Below, one piece after another: positions 38,722 to 64,000 of a stretch of DNA of 64,000 nucleotides; position 1 is the first letter of the stretch; the number at the start of each line of letters is the position of its first letter. A model generated the notes under the pieces. The model was not told the origin of the DNA. It searched no databases and saw only the letters and a list, made by a program, of their open reading frames with translations. Source of the stretch: Pempheris klunzingeri (taxonomy: Eukaryota > Chordata > Actinopteri > Acropomatiformes > Pempheridae); assembly GCF_042242105.1 (NCBI RefSeq), contig NC_092019.1, forward strand, positions 17,715,328 through 17,779,327. Reading direction: 5' to 3'. Position numbers and translations under genes: made by a program.

Positions 38722-40864
38722 GGCTTTGGTGTCACTGTGAATGTTTGTACATGCCAGTTTGCCACCGAGTCAATCAGGGCTGGCTGAGGTTGAATTAATT
38801 CCCTCTATCATTCTGTCACTCCTCCTCCTCTCTGCCCCCTGCCTCTCACTCATTTAAGCTTCCCTTTCCTCCCTCTGTCCTGCTGACAGACAGACAGACA
38901 GACAGGCAGCATTAACCCACTCACGGTCACAGGTGAAACAGCCGCTGCAAACAGTAAAACGGACACGGGCACGTTGGCTCATGCCATCGATCCTCATGCT
39001 TCAACAAACAGTCGTGGTTTCGCAGACAGACTGAACCTAAAGGTAGACTTGTAAATAAATAAAGAATTAGGTGAGACATTTTCTCCCGGACCTGTTACCC
39101 TTTGAGTCAGTCAGGATCATCAATTATTGACAGCACACACAGTGAGGGTGAGGAGAGAGACAGCAGGGGAGGGTGAAGTAGGATAGGGAGAGAGAGGAAG
39201 AGAGAAAGGGAAGGAAGAAAGAGAGAAGGGGAGATATTGAGAGAAAGATGGACAGAGGGAGGTGTGCACATTTAAATGGCGTCCCACGTGATACAATTTA
39301 CACCTCTATTAACTGTGTACTTTAATGAAATTATGTGTGTATGGTTTTGTAAAGAGGCATGCAGGGCCCATATTTATCCTACAACCTCCCAACCCATTTT
39401 TATACTTTTTCTCTGATGCACCTCCATCATACCAGCAGCAGATCCAATTTGCTTTTCTTATTGTCTCCTGTTATTTGGTTCATGTTTATGTGGTTTGAGA
39501 CTATACTTGTTTTTTTGTTGTTTTTTTTTATCATTTCCTGTTAATTAATGATTGTACACATTTAAAATTAAATACCCTTTTACATAAACATGCAGATGTT
39601 TTTAAAGAATGAATAGCAGAATGGTCCCTGGCAGGATTGTCTTATCATACATTATTAGATTATTATCACAAATGCCTTATTGTGTAAGCATCATTTTAAT
39701 GGGTTGAGGTGGACCTCATTTTAACCACTTTCCTTTCTTTTGGGTAGTTTGATCTGTAACAACTTAACAAGCAAAATATCTGTCACAAATCAAACTGAAA
39801 TTATTGATTAAATCAAATCAAATTCGCATTAAATGGAATAGATTTTAAGTCCTTGTAAAGTAAAGTACAAGAAGGACCCCAAAAGTTTACACCACTGTTT
39901 TTAGGTTAAATGCTGTTTAACACATTCCTTTTTTTGCCCCCCCTCTAGGAGCTATGTGACTCTCCATTAGTGGGCTGTTTGTGTCTGTCTTCAGAGAGCT
40001 TCTTATCAATTGGCTACTTATTAACAGAAAAATTCAAATTCAAAACGTCCTTGAATTCACAGTCTGAAAGTAGATTCACTTTGGGTGGCGCCAGTCTGTA
40101 AGAAGCCAGGTGATTGGACACTTGACATGCCAATCAAAATGTACTCTGCTCTCATTGGCCAGAATCCAAAACAACCACCGTGTACCCCGCGGAAGTTGTT
40201 TCGTGGAGTGGGGACGGGATGTTGTTAATTTTCGTGAAAGAGTGAAACGCCTCGACATTTTTCGGTAGTTTTTTCCCCCCCACACGTTTTCTTATTCTGT
40301 TGCAGGAACAGACGAGCGGTAAGAGCTGTGTATGGAAGGAATTACAGTTAGCTTGCTTTGATGAAAGGAAAAAAGGGCAGTCCGAAATGAGCTAGCTAGC
40401 TAGTTAGCATCGGTAATTAGCAATGTGTAACAGTAAATATAATTTAACCACAGTCTCCTGCATCGTGACGTTTTGTCGGTTTGATAATATAAAGCTGTAT
40501 TTTTAGTTAACTGGTTCTTCCTTTGTAAACAGGTGCATTGTTCAGCTAACATTGTCAGCGGCTTTAATGTCGATGGCTTTAAAAGTGCATTATTACATGA
40601 TACCGACTTGATCCACAAGTATTTTATGTCGATATGCTTGCGGATATTGTGTCTGAGTGAGAGAGCCTTAAACCAGTCAAGTGTACAACGATACTGTCTT
40701 TTCGCTATATGGAGCAGGATGTAAAAAAGACCACACCGTGTGTAATGCATTATCACTGCCGGGGCTGTTGACACAGCCGGTCACTTGGTTATACTGTGGT
40801 CTAACCTCTGCTGTATTCATACGGATGTTCATGCTTCTTGTTAAATGCCCCGTACCCAGTCAAA
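38722..40864. other. Head-to-head spacer between the Rap1GAP gene and casp2, with casp2 leader exon
   Basis: A (GACA)n tract is at about 38884-38908. The stretch 39120-39270 is purine-rich. The casp2 leader exon probably ends at 40318 (GAGCG|GTAAGA), with an inverted CCAAT box (ATTGG) at 40154-40158 upstream. No other genes were seen. Confidence 0.5.
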
Positions 40865-43800
40865 ATGTTGGAGTGTGGCATGCTGGAGCGGGACAGACGG
40901 GCTCTGCGGAGGCGCTCTGCTGTCCTCTGCAAGCAGCTGGTGGTGGATGAGCTGCTCATTCAGTCCTTACAGGCAGACGACATCCTCACCGAGAGCATGG
41001 CAGAGAGCATCATGGTATGTGGACACCGACGCTCCATGTACACCTGCTTGAACTGCTGTCAATACGTTGTTACAAGGCTCCTAACAAGGTCATGTATTAT
41101 CACTGGATTAGGCCCATTAGCCAAACCTGTGTTTCCCTTAGGGACCCCGTGGTAAATCTGTGGGGTCAAAAGTTGATTACAAGGAGCTCTATTTTTTTCT
41201 TTTTTTGTAAAATACTACATGTTTTAACTTTTAACATTTTAAATGAATCAAAATCACCCTTTGACAGAACTGCTTACCATTCATCTCCACACTAAAAACT
41301 TGACCTTTGATCAGGAGTCACTAGTAGATGTAGATTGTGTTGAAAGGGACACTTAACAAATTGGGAGGCAACTTCTGTGTTGGGGCCTTCAGAGAAAAAA
41401 CTTCCCGGCTGACATTACTGAGATGCCTCCTTTAAACAATCAGCGTCTGGATGCACTATTTCATTGTTTAAATCGGTGTCTCTCAACTATTCGAGTTAAA
41501 AAAAAGTCACAATATTAGTAATGTGGCAATCTTAATCAAATGTACAGTTTGATCTTGGTCATTGATCTTTACACTTCTGATCTTCTGTACACTAGGCTGA
41601 GCAAACATCCCATAAACGAAGCTGGCGCCTGCTGCTGCTGTTACCAAAGCGAGGGCCAAGAGCCTTCAGCAGCTTCTGCACAGCTCTGCAAGAAACTGAG
41701 CAGCAGCATCTGTGTGACCTTCTAACACAGTCACCAGAAAAAGATGGCAGAGAGACACATGAAGAGGTGAGTGGGTAAACATCACCACACACAGCACAAA
41801 GCTACGGTATACAAAGAAGATTCTTGCTAGACTTAGTGCAGTTGTTAGTCTGTTTTCTGCTCACAGAGAATTCAGCCAGAGGAAGAGCCAGAGGGAGAGG
41901 CAGGGCGACTAGTCATGCACAAGACCGAGAAGAAGAGAGAGGTGAGCAGAGCTCTTATAATCTCTCAGCCAGGAGTTTTGCAGTCATTGTCACTGTTGAC
42001 ATTTTCGCAAGGCTTAACCGGAACAAAAGTTAATGTCCGGAAATGTTTATATCATTAAATATGTCTTTTAAAGAGGTTTCATAATTATCAGCTTAATTAT
42101 ACATGGTCACAGTAGGAGAAAAAGCTACATGTCTCTGTAAACAGTGTGCTCCAGTTACATGGTCTTCTGTAGACACCCTCAGGAGACAGAGAAGAACAGA
42201 GTGAGGTGAGCAGCACCTCGTCATGCCCAGGTCGAGTCTCAGGTAGCTGCCTGCGTTCAGAGTCTTCAGTCAGAGGGTGGGTCCCAGTCAGGGAGGAAGA
42301 CAGGAAGATAGACAGACAGCTGATGAAGAAAAGAGGAAGAGATAAGCAGACAGATGTGAGAGTCATAAACCACATTCATCATATCTTAGACAACCAGATG
42401 GCCATCTGAGGTAGTCAGGCAGCGGGCAGGAGATCCTCTAATGGTTAAGTTATGGTAGAAGTTGTCATATTCCTACGACAAACAACAGCTGCTGCTGCTG
42501 CTGCCACAGCAATGAACAAAATCCTTCATTATCTGTCTTTTGTTTGTTTAAAACAGCTGATGTTTCCTCATTAATAATCCACGCCTGATATTGAATTTCA
42601 GAGATTTGTGGACTCTCCTCTTCCACACCCCACTCAAGAATTAATTGCTGCCAAGAGAGCAAGGACACATGGTGAGTGGTGTTGCTGTGCGGCCTGCATT
42701 CAGGCTAAAATAGGTGTCTTTGTGTCCAATGTTGTTGGCAATATTTTTCTGTTTCCATGGAGACAAGGGGTGGTATCTGGTGAGATCTGACTATCTCTTG
42801 TCCAGTTTGAATAGACAGGTAATTGTATATACTTCCGCAGAAGCTTTAGAAAGCTCAGTCTGTGCACACTGCAGGAGTGTGGTCGCTCTAGCATTTGGCT
42901 GCTGTCTGTACCTACAGGCACCACGCCCCAAGAGTGACTCATTCACAGCACTGTAGTACAAAGTTTATTATCACGCAAGAGCACACAATGGCATGAAAAC
43001 TGTATCAGCTATTTAACTTGGAAAATGCCGAGTTTAACATTGTGATTGTGTGCGTCTGTGTTTGTGTGTGCAGAGTCCATGGAGTTTAGTCTGGATGCAG
43101 ATAGTCCCATCAACACTCCTGTGCTGCCGTGCACTCATGACTTTTACCTCTCTCACTACCAGCAGGTAAATACTCTTCAGCAGGTCACCTCAACAGATGT
43201 GCAGTGATTTACTTCAGCGTCACACCACTGTATCTGCATACTGGAGAGTCAATGTAGAGCACTAAGTGCAGAGATACATACAATTTAGTGATTATAAGTT
43301 ACATTAATATGTAAAAGTAATAATCATATAATGTAATGTGTGAAACTGTGATGTGAATGCCTTTACAGAAAAAAAATTTTCCTGATGCTTTACCATGAGG
43401 TTATTTTGGAACATTTTTTACAGTGCTTTTTTTGTCTTTTTCTCTCACTTCCTGCACTCCAGTCTTACAGAATGAAGTCATCCCCTCGTGGTTTTGGTTT
43501 GGTGATCAGTAACGTGACCTTTGATTCTTGCGCTGCACCTGACCTTGACCCCAGGAAGGGAGGCGAGGTGGATGACGAAGTCCTCAGGAAGGTCTTCACA
43601 GAGCTGGACTACCTGGTTACAGTCCAAAGAGACCTCACTGCTCAGGTAACACACACACACACACACTGACGCAGGCGCAATATGTATTTACAGGGTGTTA
43701 TTTGAAACACAAACCAACCATCTTTTTTTTTTTATATATATATATATATATGAGAGACAAAGCTAGAAAAGGTCAGTTGTAAAATTGAGAGCCTTTTGAC

Positions 43801-46525
43801 CTTGAATCATTCTGAGAAATCACCAGATTTGTTTGGAAGTTTTGTTTAGCTCAGTTACCATTTTCAGTGTGGCAAACTTTGTGTCTTTTAGCTTATTCTA
43901 AGAAATTTGACTTGAGTAAGCATGTTTGCCGTCGGTGTCTCACACAAAGACACTTTGAGATGACACTTCACACTACCAAGGGTATTCTGTGTTAACTGTA
44001 TCTGTGATATGCAGAGTTTTGCTGACTCCTCATGCTTTGTGTAGGGCATGAGGACGTGCATTGAGAACTTTTGCAGGCGGCCAGACCACCGAACAGTGGA
44101 CAGCTGTGTGGTGTGTCTGCTCTCTCACGGAGTGGAAGGAGCTATATATGGCACAGACGGACAGCTCCTGCAGGTGTGTGTGTGTCTGTGAATGATAACT
44201 TTCTGTGTTGATGTATGTAATGCTAATTAAGGGTAAATATAGAACCTCTTTTTTTTGACATTCCACATTTAACATTTGTGTCACTTGGTCAATTTCAGCT
44301 GGACTGGGTGTTTGAGGCCTTTGACAATGCTCACTGTCCCCTGCTACAGAACAAGCCAAAGATGTTTTTCATCCAGGCCTGCAGAGGGGGTAAGGCCCTG
44401 TCATCTGTACATCGCTCATCATCATTATATTTATTGACATAGAAAGTGTGTGTCGGGTGCCTCTTTGTGGAACTGCTCGGGGTACGTGTGACTGTGAGGG
44501 CCGACACATATGGGATCATAATACACAAATGAATATGCAAATGTATTATTGTAATATTTAACCACGTGTGTTAAAACCACTTATGTTAAATCAGTTTAAT
44601 TCCTGCAACATAATAAAATATTTTACTGTTAGAGAAAAGACAGATGGCAGCCTGTCCCTCCACATGTCCAGATGTTGTTTGCTATCACCGACCTGGCCAC
44701 TCGCCGGGTTGACAACTATCCATCAGCAACACAGTTCCAGATGCTGCGGATGGTGTCATAATATGTCAAATTTTCAATGCTCTGTTGTAGACTTGAATAA
44801 CCTGTGATACAATAGTAGTACAATAATAGTCCATAAACATGTAATTGGTCTGTGACTTCACCAGGCTCCCAGCTAATTAGTTAATTAGTTTGTCTCTGTA
44901 ATGGGTTGCCTACATGGCTGATGATGCCCCTGACAAACCCTCAGACCCCTCAGGAGCACTCCTCATTACTGTCACACACTCCCTCGCTCCACCACAGGTG
45001 TGCTGCTCAAAGGCCATTAGATGTGGTTGGCCACTGCTTCTGCAAATAGCTTCAGTCAAAACCAGTAATTGTTTTGTACCAATATTCAGGAATAGGAAAA
45101 GCCTGCCAAAAATGATGTAGTTTGACAGCTTGGCTTCCAAAAAAAGAAAGAAAAAATGAAATAATTTGGAGAAATAGCTGAAATAATTATACTCTTGATC
45201 TTTCCATGTAGAAGTTGAGCTGAGGCACTATTTTCTTTTTAACTGAGGCTCATGCACATCACTGATGCTTTCCTTTCTGAGATCCAGTTAAGAATGTTAC
45301 AGAATTTTATTTTTTTGGCTTTTTGATTTATCAATATGTGCCATGGCTGCTGTAAAGGCCCCTGAAATTGAGGGAACTAGATGTTAAGAAGACTGTTGGA
45401 TGTTTGAGGTTAACGTGAAACTGCCTTGATTACAGAGGAGATGGACTGTGGAGTGGAGCAGATAGATGGGCCAGCGAGGACCTGCTCACCAAGCTGTGAA
45501 CAGCGGGATGCTGGAAGGGAGGGACAAGGGGACGCAGACCCCAGGCAGAGGGGGGACATGGGAAGGCCCAGGATTAAACTTCCCCAGCGGTCTGACATGA
45601 TCTGTGGCTTCGCATCTCTCAAAGGTCAGAGAATTTGTAAGTTTGTCCCTTTTGTTATTCTGGGGTGGGCTTATTAATAAAATGGGTTATTTAACTGAAG
45701 TGTAAAGCATAAAAGAAACAGCAGTTTGTGGGGAAATTAATGAGGCAGCAGGGGTGCGCAGTAATTCATGCTGTGAAAAAAGAGGTGTCGAGAGGTGGTA
45801 ACATTTCCTCTGCTGATTAAGTCCTGCATCTGTAACCAACTGTGGCTTAATGTGCCCTTGTTTTCTACCAGCGATGCATAAGACTAACCGCAACAAACCC
45901 ACTGTGGGTCATATCGGTGGCTTTTAAGGGGAACTCCTATTTAACACATCAAAGTTTGTTTTTTGGCAACAAACTGGGGGGGGGTGTAAGAGTCCTAAGA
46001 GCCCTGCCTGAAGTCCTAGTGAACGTAGAAGCGTAGAAATTTTAACATTGTTTTCCGACTTTGACTGTCTGTTTCCAGTTGTGGAAATTCCAGACAACAC
46101 CTTAGCTCTGTCTCCCTCCATCTATCTGTATTAAGCCTTTACTGTTTCTCCTCACTTCCTCCTCAAGGCACAGCAGCCATGCGGAACACCAAGAGAGGGT
46201 CCTGGTTTATCCAGGAACTTAACACAGCGCTCCGCCTCCATGCCAGAGACACACACCTTGCAGACATCCTGGTGCAGGTGAACTTCACTGCCCTACACCT
46301 TGATACACTGCAGTCACAGTGTAAAATGCTTTTTTAATGTAGTTAGTTAATGTATTTATGTTTTTCTTCCTGTATTTTTGCGTCTCGAAGGTCAACGGGC
46401 GTATCAAGGAGCGGGAGGGTTACGCTCCTGGCACCGCCCACCATCGCTGCAAAGAGATGTCGGAGTTCACCAGCTCATTGTGCAAAGACCTCTACTTTTT
46501 CCCCAAGTACCAGCCCCAGTATTGA
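40865..46525 (+). CDS. casp2: Caspase-2
   Basis: An initiator Cys protease activated on the PIDDosome through its CARD. Twelve coding exons join in phase: 40865-41014, 41596-41766, 41867-41941, 42173-42205, 42602-42671, 43074-43165, 43463-43645, 44045-44173, 44299-44389, 45436-45624, 46168-46277, 46391-46525, giving 475 aa (human 452). Residues 1 to about 105 form the CARD ([32 protein letters not shown]). An acidic linker comes from three small exons of 75, 33 and 70 bases. The large subunit has catalytic His286 in [10 protein letters not shown] and Cys329 in FFIQACRG. The interdomain linker is longer than in humans and has candidate cleavage Asp residues (DADP, RGDMG). The small subunit keeps [30 protein letters not shown] and DREGYAPGT-like [18 protein letters not shown]. 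The start ATG lies five bases after an acceptor, matching a leader exon near 40.3 kb. A probable polyadenylation signal is at 48167. Order casp2 then clcn1 is as in humans. Confidence 0.96.
43655..43750. repeat. (AC)n and (AT)n tracts in casp2 intron after exon 43463-43645
   Basis: A short (CA)n run begins three bases after the donor GTAACA, and an (AT)n run lies at about 43732-43750. Confidence 0.85.
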
Positions 46526-48581
46526 TATGCAAATACGCTCGTGCACAGATGAACACACACAGGCCATTCCTTACATCGACGCCTCTCAATAAGGGCACAC
46601 AGCTGCTCATTCCGCGCCAATTACTGCCACACGCTCACACATTCCCCTGTTACAACTTCACATCCAAACAGGATTTATTCATTCATATTTTCTGTGTAAA
46701 TACTGCCTCCTCAAACCCACACACAACAGGCATACACTCACACAAATCTTGGAAAGGAAAAAAAGAGCAAGCTTATGCTAATCTACATGTACTCGGAAAT
46801 GGGCAACATATTAGCATACATACAACTTACTCGTGTATCTGTGTGTCTGTTGCTATGCCAGTTAAAGGGTTTAGATGTTAATTCTTTTTAGTGAATGACA
46901 GAATCGTATTTTTGTTTCTTTTTTCTTACTGCACAGCTACTTTGAGGTTTCCCCTCTCACTTTTTGAAATGTATTTTGTATACAGATCTATTTTTGTGGC
47001 TTTATTTTGTATGAAATTGTTTTTATAAGGATTTTTAAGCTCATTCTCTTTGTTTGTATATAATGGTTATTATACGTTGTGACCATTTCTTGTTTTGTAG
47101 TATAGTGACAGGCAGAGGGCAGCACAGCAGAGACAAACACATTTCATGGCTGTCATCAATATCATTCATAACTCCTGCAGCTTTAAATGATCTTTACTGT
47201 CATGGCTGCACACAGCTTTTATTTTAGTTACAGTCAGCTGCAGGGTTGATTAAATGTTAAAGGCTTTGCTGCAGGTTTTGACCTGCTCTCATTAGTGAAG
47301 TTCACATTTTTTTCTCACATAGTTTGCCTTATGAAGGCAAAAAAACACCTACAGGGCAGCTTCAAGACAAGATCTTGAATTTTTTCAGTCTTTTTTTTTT
47401 TTGCTTTTATTTGTGGATGTTCAATCGGGAAAATTAAACTTTTTAACGGCAAATCTCACAAAGGCACCAACTGTAAATTTCACTTCATATCAGCCGTGTT
47501 ACTGTAGTGTCCCTGTCAGGGTGGTGGGCTGCCAAGGGAATGTGGTGCTACTTGTGGGGTCTTACCTAGAGTGTGAACTCTGACCTTTACGCTAACTCTG
47601 ACTCCTAATGGTGTTTTTCCTAATATGGGAGCTGCACATTTATTAGTCCCCTACAGATTTTGTGGTATTTTACTGTATATGATACTGTATTTCTGATGTC
47701 TTCCATAAATTATATGCAGTTTTCTACAGCAGCCCGTGCCATGTGAGGATGATACATTAGATGAATTTATGACTCTCACAGTATATTGTATCATTTTGGC
47801 ACTCCCACACAGAGAAATCAATTTTTCAAGGTTTTTGTGAGCATTGATGTTTCCCAGAACACCCCTGACCAGGCAAAGCTTGTTTAGTTACAACAGTGTT
47901 GTAGTGAAGAAGACAGAATACATGGTCGAAACAGTATTGATTGTCAACCATCTGTAAACAAAGATGTGTGTGAGGTGCTTGTGGTAGAGTTTACCCTGAT
48001 CTGGAAGGTGCTCACTCCTCTTATCCTTTGGTTTTTGTAATTAGGAAATATAATTTTCAAAGAAAAAAACACTAGAATGGTATAAAAGGGTAACTCTGCA
48101 ACAGTGTGAGGGGCCGGGAGAGATTTTATTTCTGTTAACGCAAACAACTGCCAAAATGTTCTGCGCAATAAACAGGCCATGGTTTTTAAACAAGACCCAC
48201 TTTTGTATTTTTCTTACAGCTGCATGTGCGTATGAGCGCATCTATATTTTCCTGTGACTGTGCTTTTTTGTGTGGTTTAAGCTGAATCCTGTACCGTGAG
48301 TGTGAGGCCTCTGCACGAACGTGCACCGTGACTGCTCCTGTGCATGCTCCACTTTATTTGATCCTCCTTGTTGCTGTGTTTGTGTGTGTTGTTCCCAGCG
48401 TACAGCCTGTCCTCTCCGTTCTCAGGTATAGTATAACTGGCTCCCCACTATTCCGCTGCGCTCAGGTCTCCCCATGCTGTGACTGGGACGTATGTATCTC
48501 TCACACTGCCCGCCGCCCAGTGATAATGTTCTTAGTGTATCAGATAGAGGCCCAGCCAGCTGTCCACAGTCATTCTCCCTT

Positions 48582-48614
<33 letters not shown>

Positions 48615-49246
48615 CGGCAGTCAGAGTAACACATTTCTCGCTGGCCTCCGGTGAAGCTGTGAGATTAGGCTGTTATGCGCTGGCGTGTGGACCACAAAGC
48701 GGGGCGGGGTTAAGGGGGATCTGTGTGTGGCTGTGTGTCTTTGTGGTTGTCATAATGGCCGCCTGTCTCATCAGCCTGAGAGAAGGAACCAGAGGACGAG
48801 TTAGAGACGCTCAGATTAACTTGTCTGAGTGGCATGTTGTCTCTCCGGGGTGCAGAGCAGTGGTGGTCTACCCTAAAGGCCTGTGAGCTTTTCAGCTTTT
48901 AGTGCATGATGTGCAGCACATATACACTTAGCTCCCTTCCTGTATTAGCTCGTCTAGATATCTGAACCTGCCGGAGAGGTTAAGCATATGGAGATCACTT
49001 TACTGTGCTCAACAGTGGGTTGTACACGTATTTTGGAGCAGGGGGGGGATTTTTTCCCCCATAAGAGTGAACTGCCCTAGCATGTGAGTGTTATGGGGAT
49101 TGCCTTGCATCATTGGCTGATAAGGTGTGAGCTGTCATAGGGGTGTCGTGTGCACCTTCCTGCTCACGTTGCAGGGGCAGCCCTATGGGGGGGTGCCCTT
49201 CCAACCCCCACCACCTCCCCTGTCCAAACAAGAACAGTCCATCCAA

Positions 49247-49283
<37 letters not shown>

Positions 49284-49640
49284 ATGGCCGGCTGGCAGGG
49301 AGGGTGCTGCTAAGGGCAACAAGTTGTGTGTGTGTGTGTGTGTGTGTTATTAGGTGTCTGCAGTTCTAATAAAGGAAAGCGCTGCGTCCTTCACTGCCTC
49401 ATCAGATGGCTTTGCTCTGCTTTGTCCGCCTGTCTGATTTCTGTCTGTGCGTCTGTCAGGGCTGCAGCGGAGCTGGGTGGCTCACAGCCTCTGGATCATC
49501 TGGAGAAGAACACGTTCAAAAGGGACATCATCTGCGTTTTATGATTTCCTCTATGTAACAAATGTGTCTGAGAACGCATTCATGGGAGAGTAAGAAAGTT
49601 TAGAAGATGTTTGTGTGTTTACTTGATCTGGTGTGAAGTG
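46526..49640. other. casp2 3' UTR and spacer to clcn1
   Basis: AATAAA at 48167-48172 followed by T-rich sequence is the best casp2 end, giving a 3' UTR of about 1.65 kb. (AC)n microsatellites are at 48582-48612 and 49249-49281, and (GT)n at 49325-49347. No further gene was recognised. Confidence 0.5.
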
Positions 49641-49649
49641 TATATATAA
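49641..49649 (+). promoter_or_regulatory. clcn1: Possible clcn1 TATA box
   Basis: TATATATAA lies 112 bases before the clcn1 start codon, which would fit a leader of about 80-90 bases within the first coding exon. No transcript evidence. Confidence 0.35.
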
Positions 49650-49760
49650 GAGAGAGAGGGTGTGTGTGTGTTTGTGTGTGCGCGTGTATGGTGTTGCCCA
49701 CACTATTGGAAATGCTGGGGTGTCCAGCAAGGTTATTTTTGGATCACTGACAGCGTGTCA

Positions 49761-63076
<13,316 letters not shown>

Positions 63077-64000
63077 GCAAGTCCCGCCCTGCTCTCTCCC
63101 ACCCCCCGACCTGCTCAGTCACAGGTCTCTGGTCAGCTTTGTCCTCCTGAAATAACATCAAGAACACAAACGAGGATATTAAATCTGACCTCAGACCAGT
63201 GCCCTGCATTACAAGTGATGAATATTTAACCATGCAGATTAACCTGTCAGTAATACTGTAGCTTCTGACTACTTTAAAGGACTAGGTCAATATTTTGGGA
63301 ACATTTACATTTATTTGCTTTTCTACTGAGAATGAGAATGAGACACCATTCTTATGTGTGTATGCTAAATATGAGCCAGCAGGTAGCTAATTAGCTTAGC
63401 TTAGCATAAGGACCAAAAGCAGGAGAGCAGTTAGCCTGGCTCGATCCGAAGGTAAAAAAAACCTGCCAGTATTTCTCTAAAGTATTCTAATTAATGCTGC
63501 ACACGTCATATTGTTCAGAAGGCTGATATGTGCAGCTGCAGGGATGACCATTCAGCCTCCAAGATGAAATCTGAGTAGCTTAGTCAGGTAAATAGCTTTT
63601 GGATAAAGCCAAGCTAGCTGTCTCCCTCTGCTTCCAGTCTTTATGCTACTGTATGCTGATGTAACTCTTGACAGGAAAACAAATGAATGTATTTCGCAAA
63701 ATGTTGAACTTCCCCCGAAGTGTCTGGCATCAGCAGCGATGAATTCAAGGTGAATAAATATTTGTTGCAGATTATCTTGTACATGAGCCTTGAATTATAA
63801 CGTTCTTTCTGCTGTTTGGCTTTTTCTGAAGCAGTGAGCTTCAAGGTTTTCCACCTTCTGAGTGAGTCGCAGGTAAAAAAATATAAATTGAATACAAAAT
63901 ACATAATGCAACAAAGTCACAGGTCATAAAGACAATCGCTCAACTCAACTCAACGATTTTATAAAGTTACACAAAACCTTATAATTCAAGGAAATATTTG
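63077..64000. other. clcn1: clcn1 intron 7 (5' part) to window end
   Basis: Begins with the GC donor at 63077-63078. The next conserved ClC exon (VLFSIEVTS-type) is not found before 64000. Apart from the repeat at 63275-63660 nothing was recognised. Confidence 0.6.
63275..63660. repeat. Teleost TTAGCTTAGCTTAGCA interspersed repeat
   Basis: Contains GAACATTTACATTTATTTGC, TTAGCTTAGCTTAGCATAAGG, GCAGTTAGCCTGGCTCGATCC and, at the far side, TGCTTCCAGTCTTTATGCTA, matching a common fish repeat whose two sides carry inverse TTAGCTTAGC motifs. Confidence 0.65.

Noticed and set aside
42210-42400. A further small casp2 linker exon
   Set aside because: Frames from the visible acceptors run into a stop before any donor, and the surrounding exons join in phase without it.
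44630-44770. Exon-like open segment in casp2 intron 10
   Set aside because: It does not fit the caspase fold, and the flanking exons already join in phase to the QACRG-to-linker sequence.

Overview
The window is animal nuclear DNA and almost certainly a percomorph-type teleost fish. Genes are split into many short exons with GT-AG introns. (CA)n/(TG)n microsatellites are abundant. Several intergenic and intronic stretches match interspersed repeats that are common in teleost genomes. No rRNA, tRNA or CRISPR array was seen. All splice models below were built by eye from splice consensus, reading phase and remembered vertebrate protein sequences; none was checked against transcripts.

Layout from left to right: (1) minus strand, 386-4298, one very large exon of an Arg/Glu-rich, mostly disordered protein whose gene runs out of the left edge. 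(2) plus strand, 7955-11025, m6pr, the cation-dependent mannose-6-phosphate receptor. (3) plus strand, 16396-20547, phc1, a Polycomb PRC1 subunit. (4) minus strand, 22122-25577, styk1, a membrane-anchored kinase-like protein that lacks the canonical catalytic residues. (5) minus strand, 28607-31097, gstk1, a peroxisomal/mitochondrial kappa glutathione transferase. (6) minus strand, 33946-38721, a Rap1 GTPase-activating protein with a GoLoco motif that looks like a divergent third member beside RAP1GAP and RAP1GAP2. (7) plus strand, 40865-46525, casp2, with CARD and caspase domains. (8) plus strand, 49761 to beyond 64000, clcn1, the 5' part of a skeletal-muscle-type chloride channel gene whose first intron is about 9.9 kb.

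The gene set joins two blocks that are separate in humans: M6PR-PHC1-STYK1 (12p13) and GSTK1-CASP2-CLCN1 (7q34). The genes do not form one pathway; this is a normal vertebrate neighbourhood. The points that deserve a second look are the unidentified long charged exon, the extra Rap1GAP paralogue with a shortened tail, the loss of kinase motifs in styk1, a long (TG)n tract abutting a gstk1 splice acceptor, a GC-AG intron in clcn1, a CLEAR/TFEB-like E-box upstream of m6pr, and a nested inverted-repeat element in a clcn1 intron. I found no convincing new multi-gene system.
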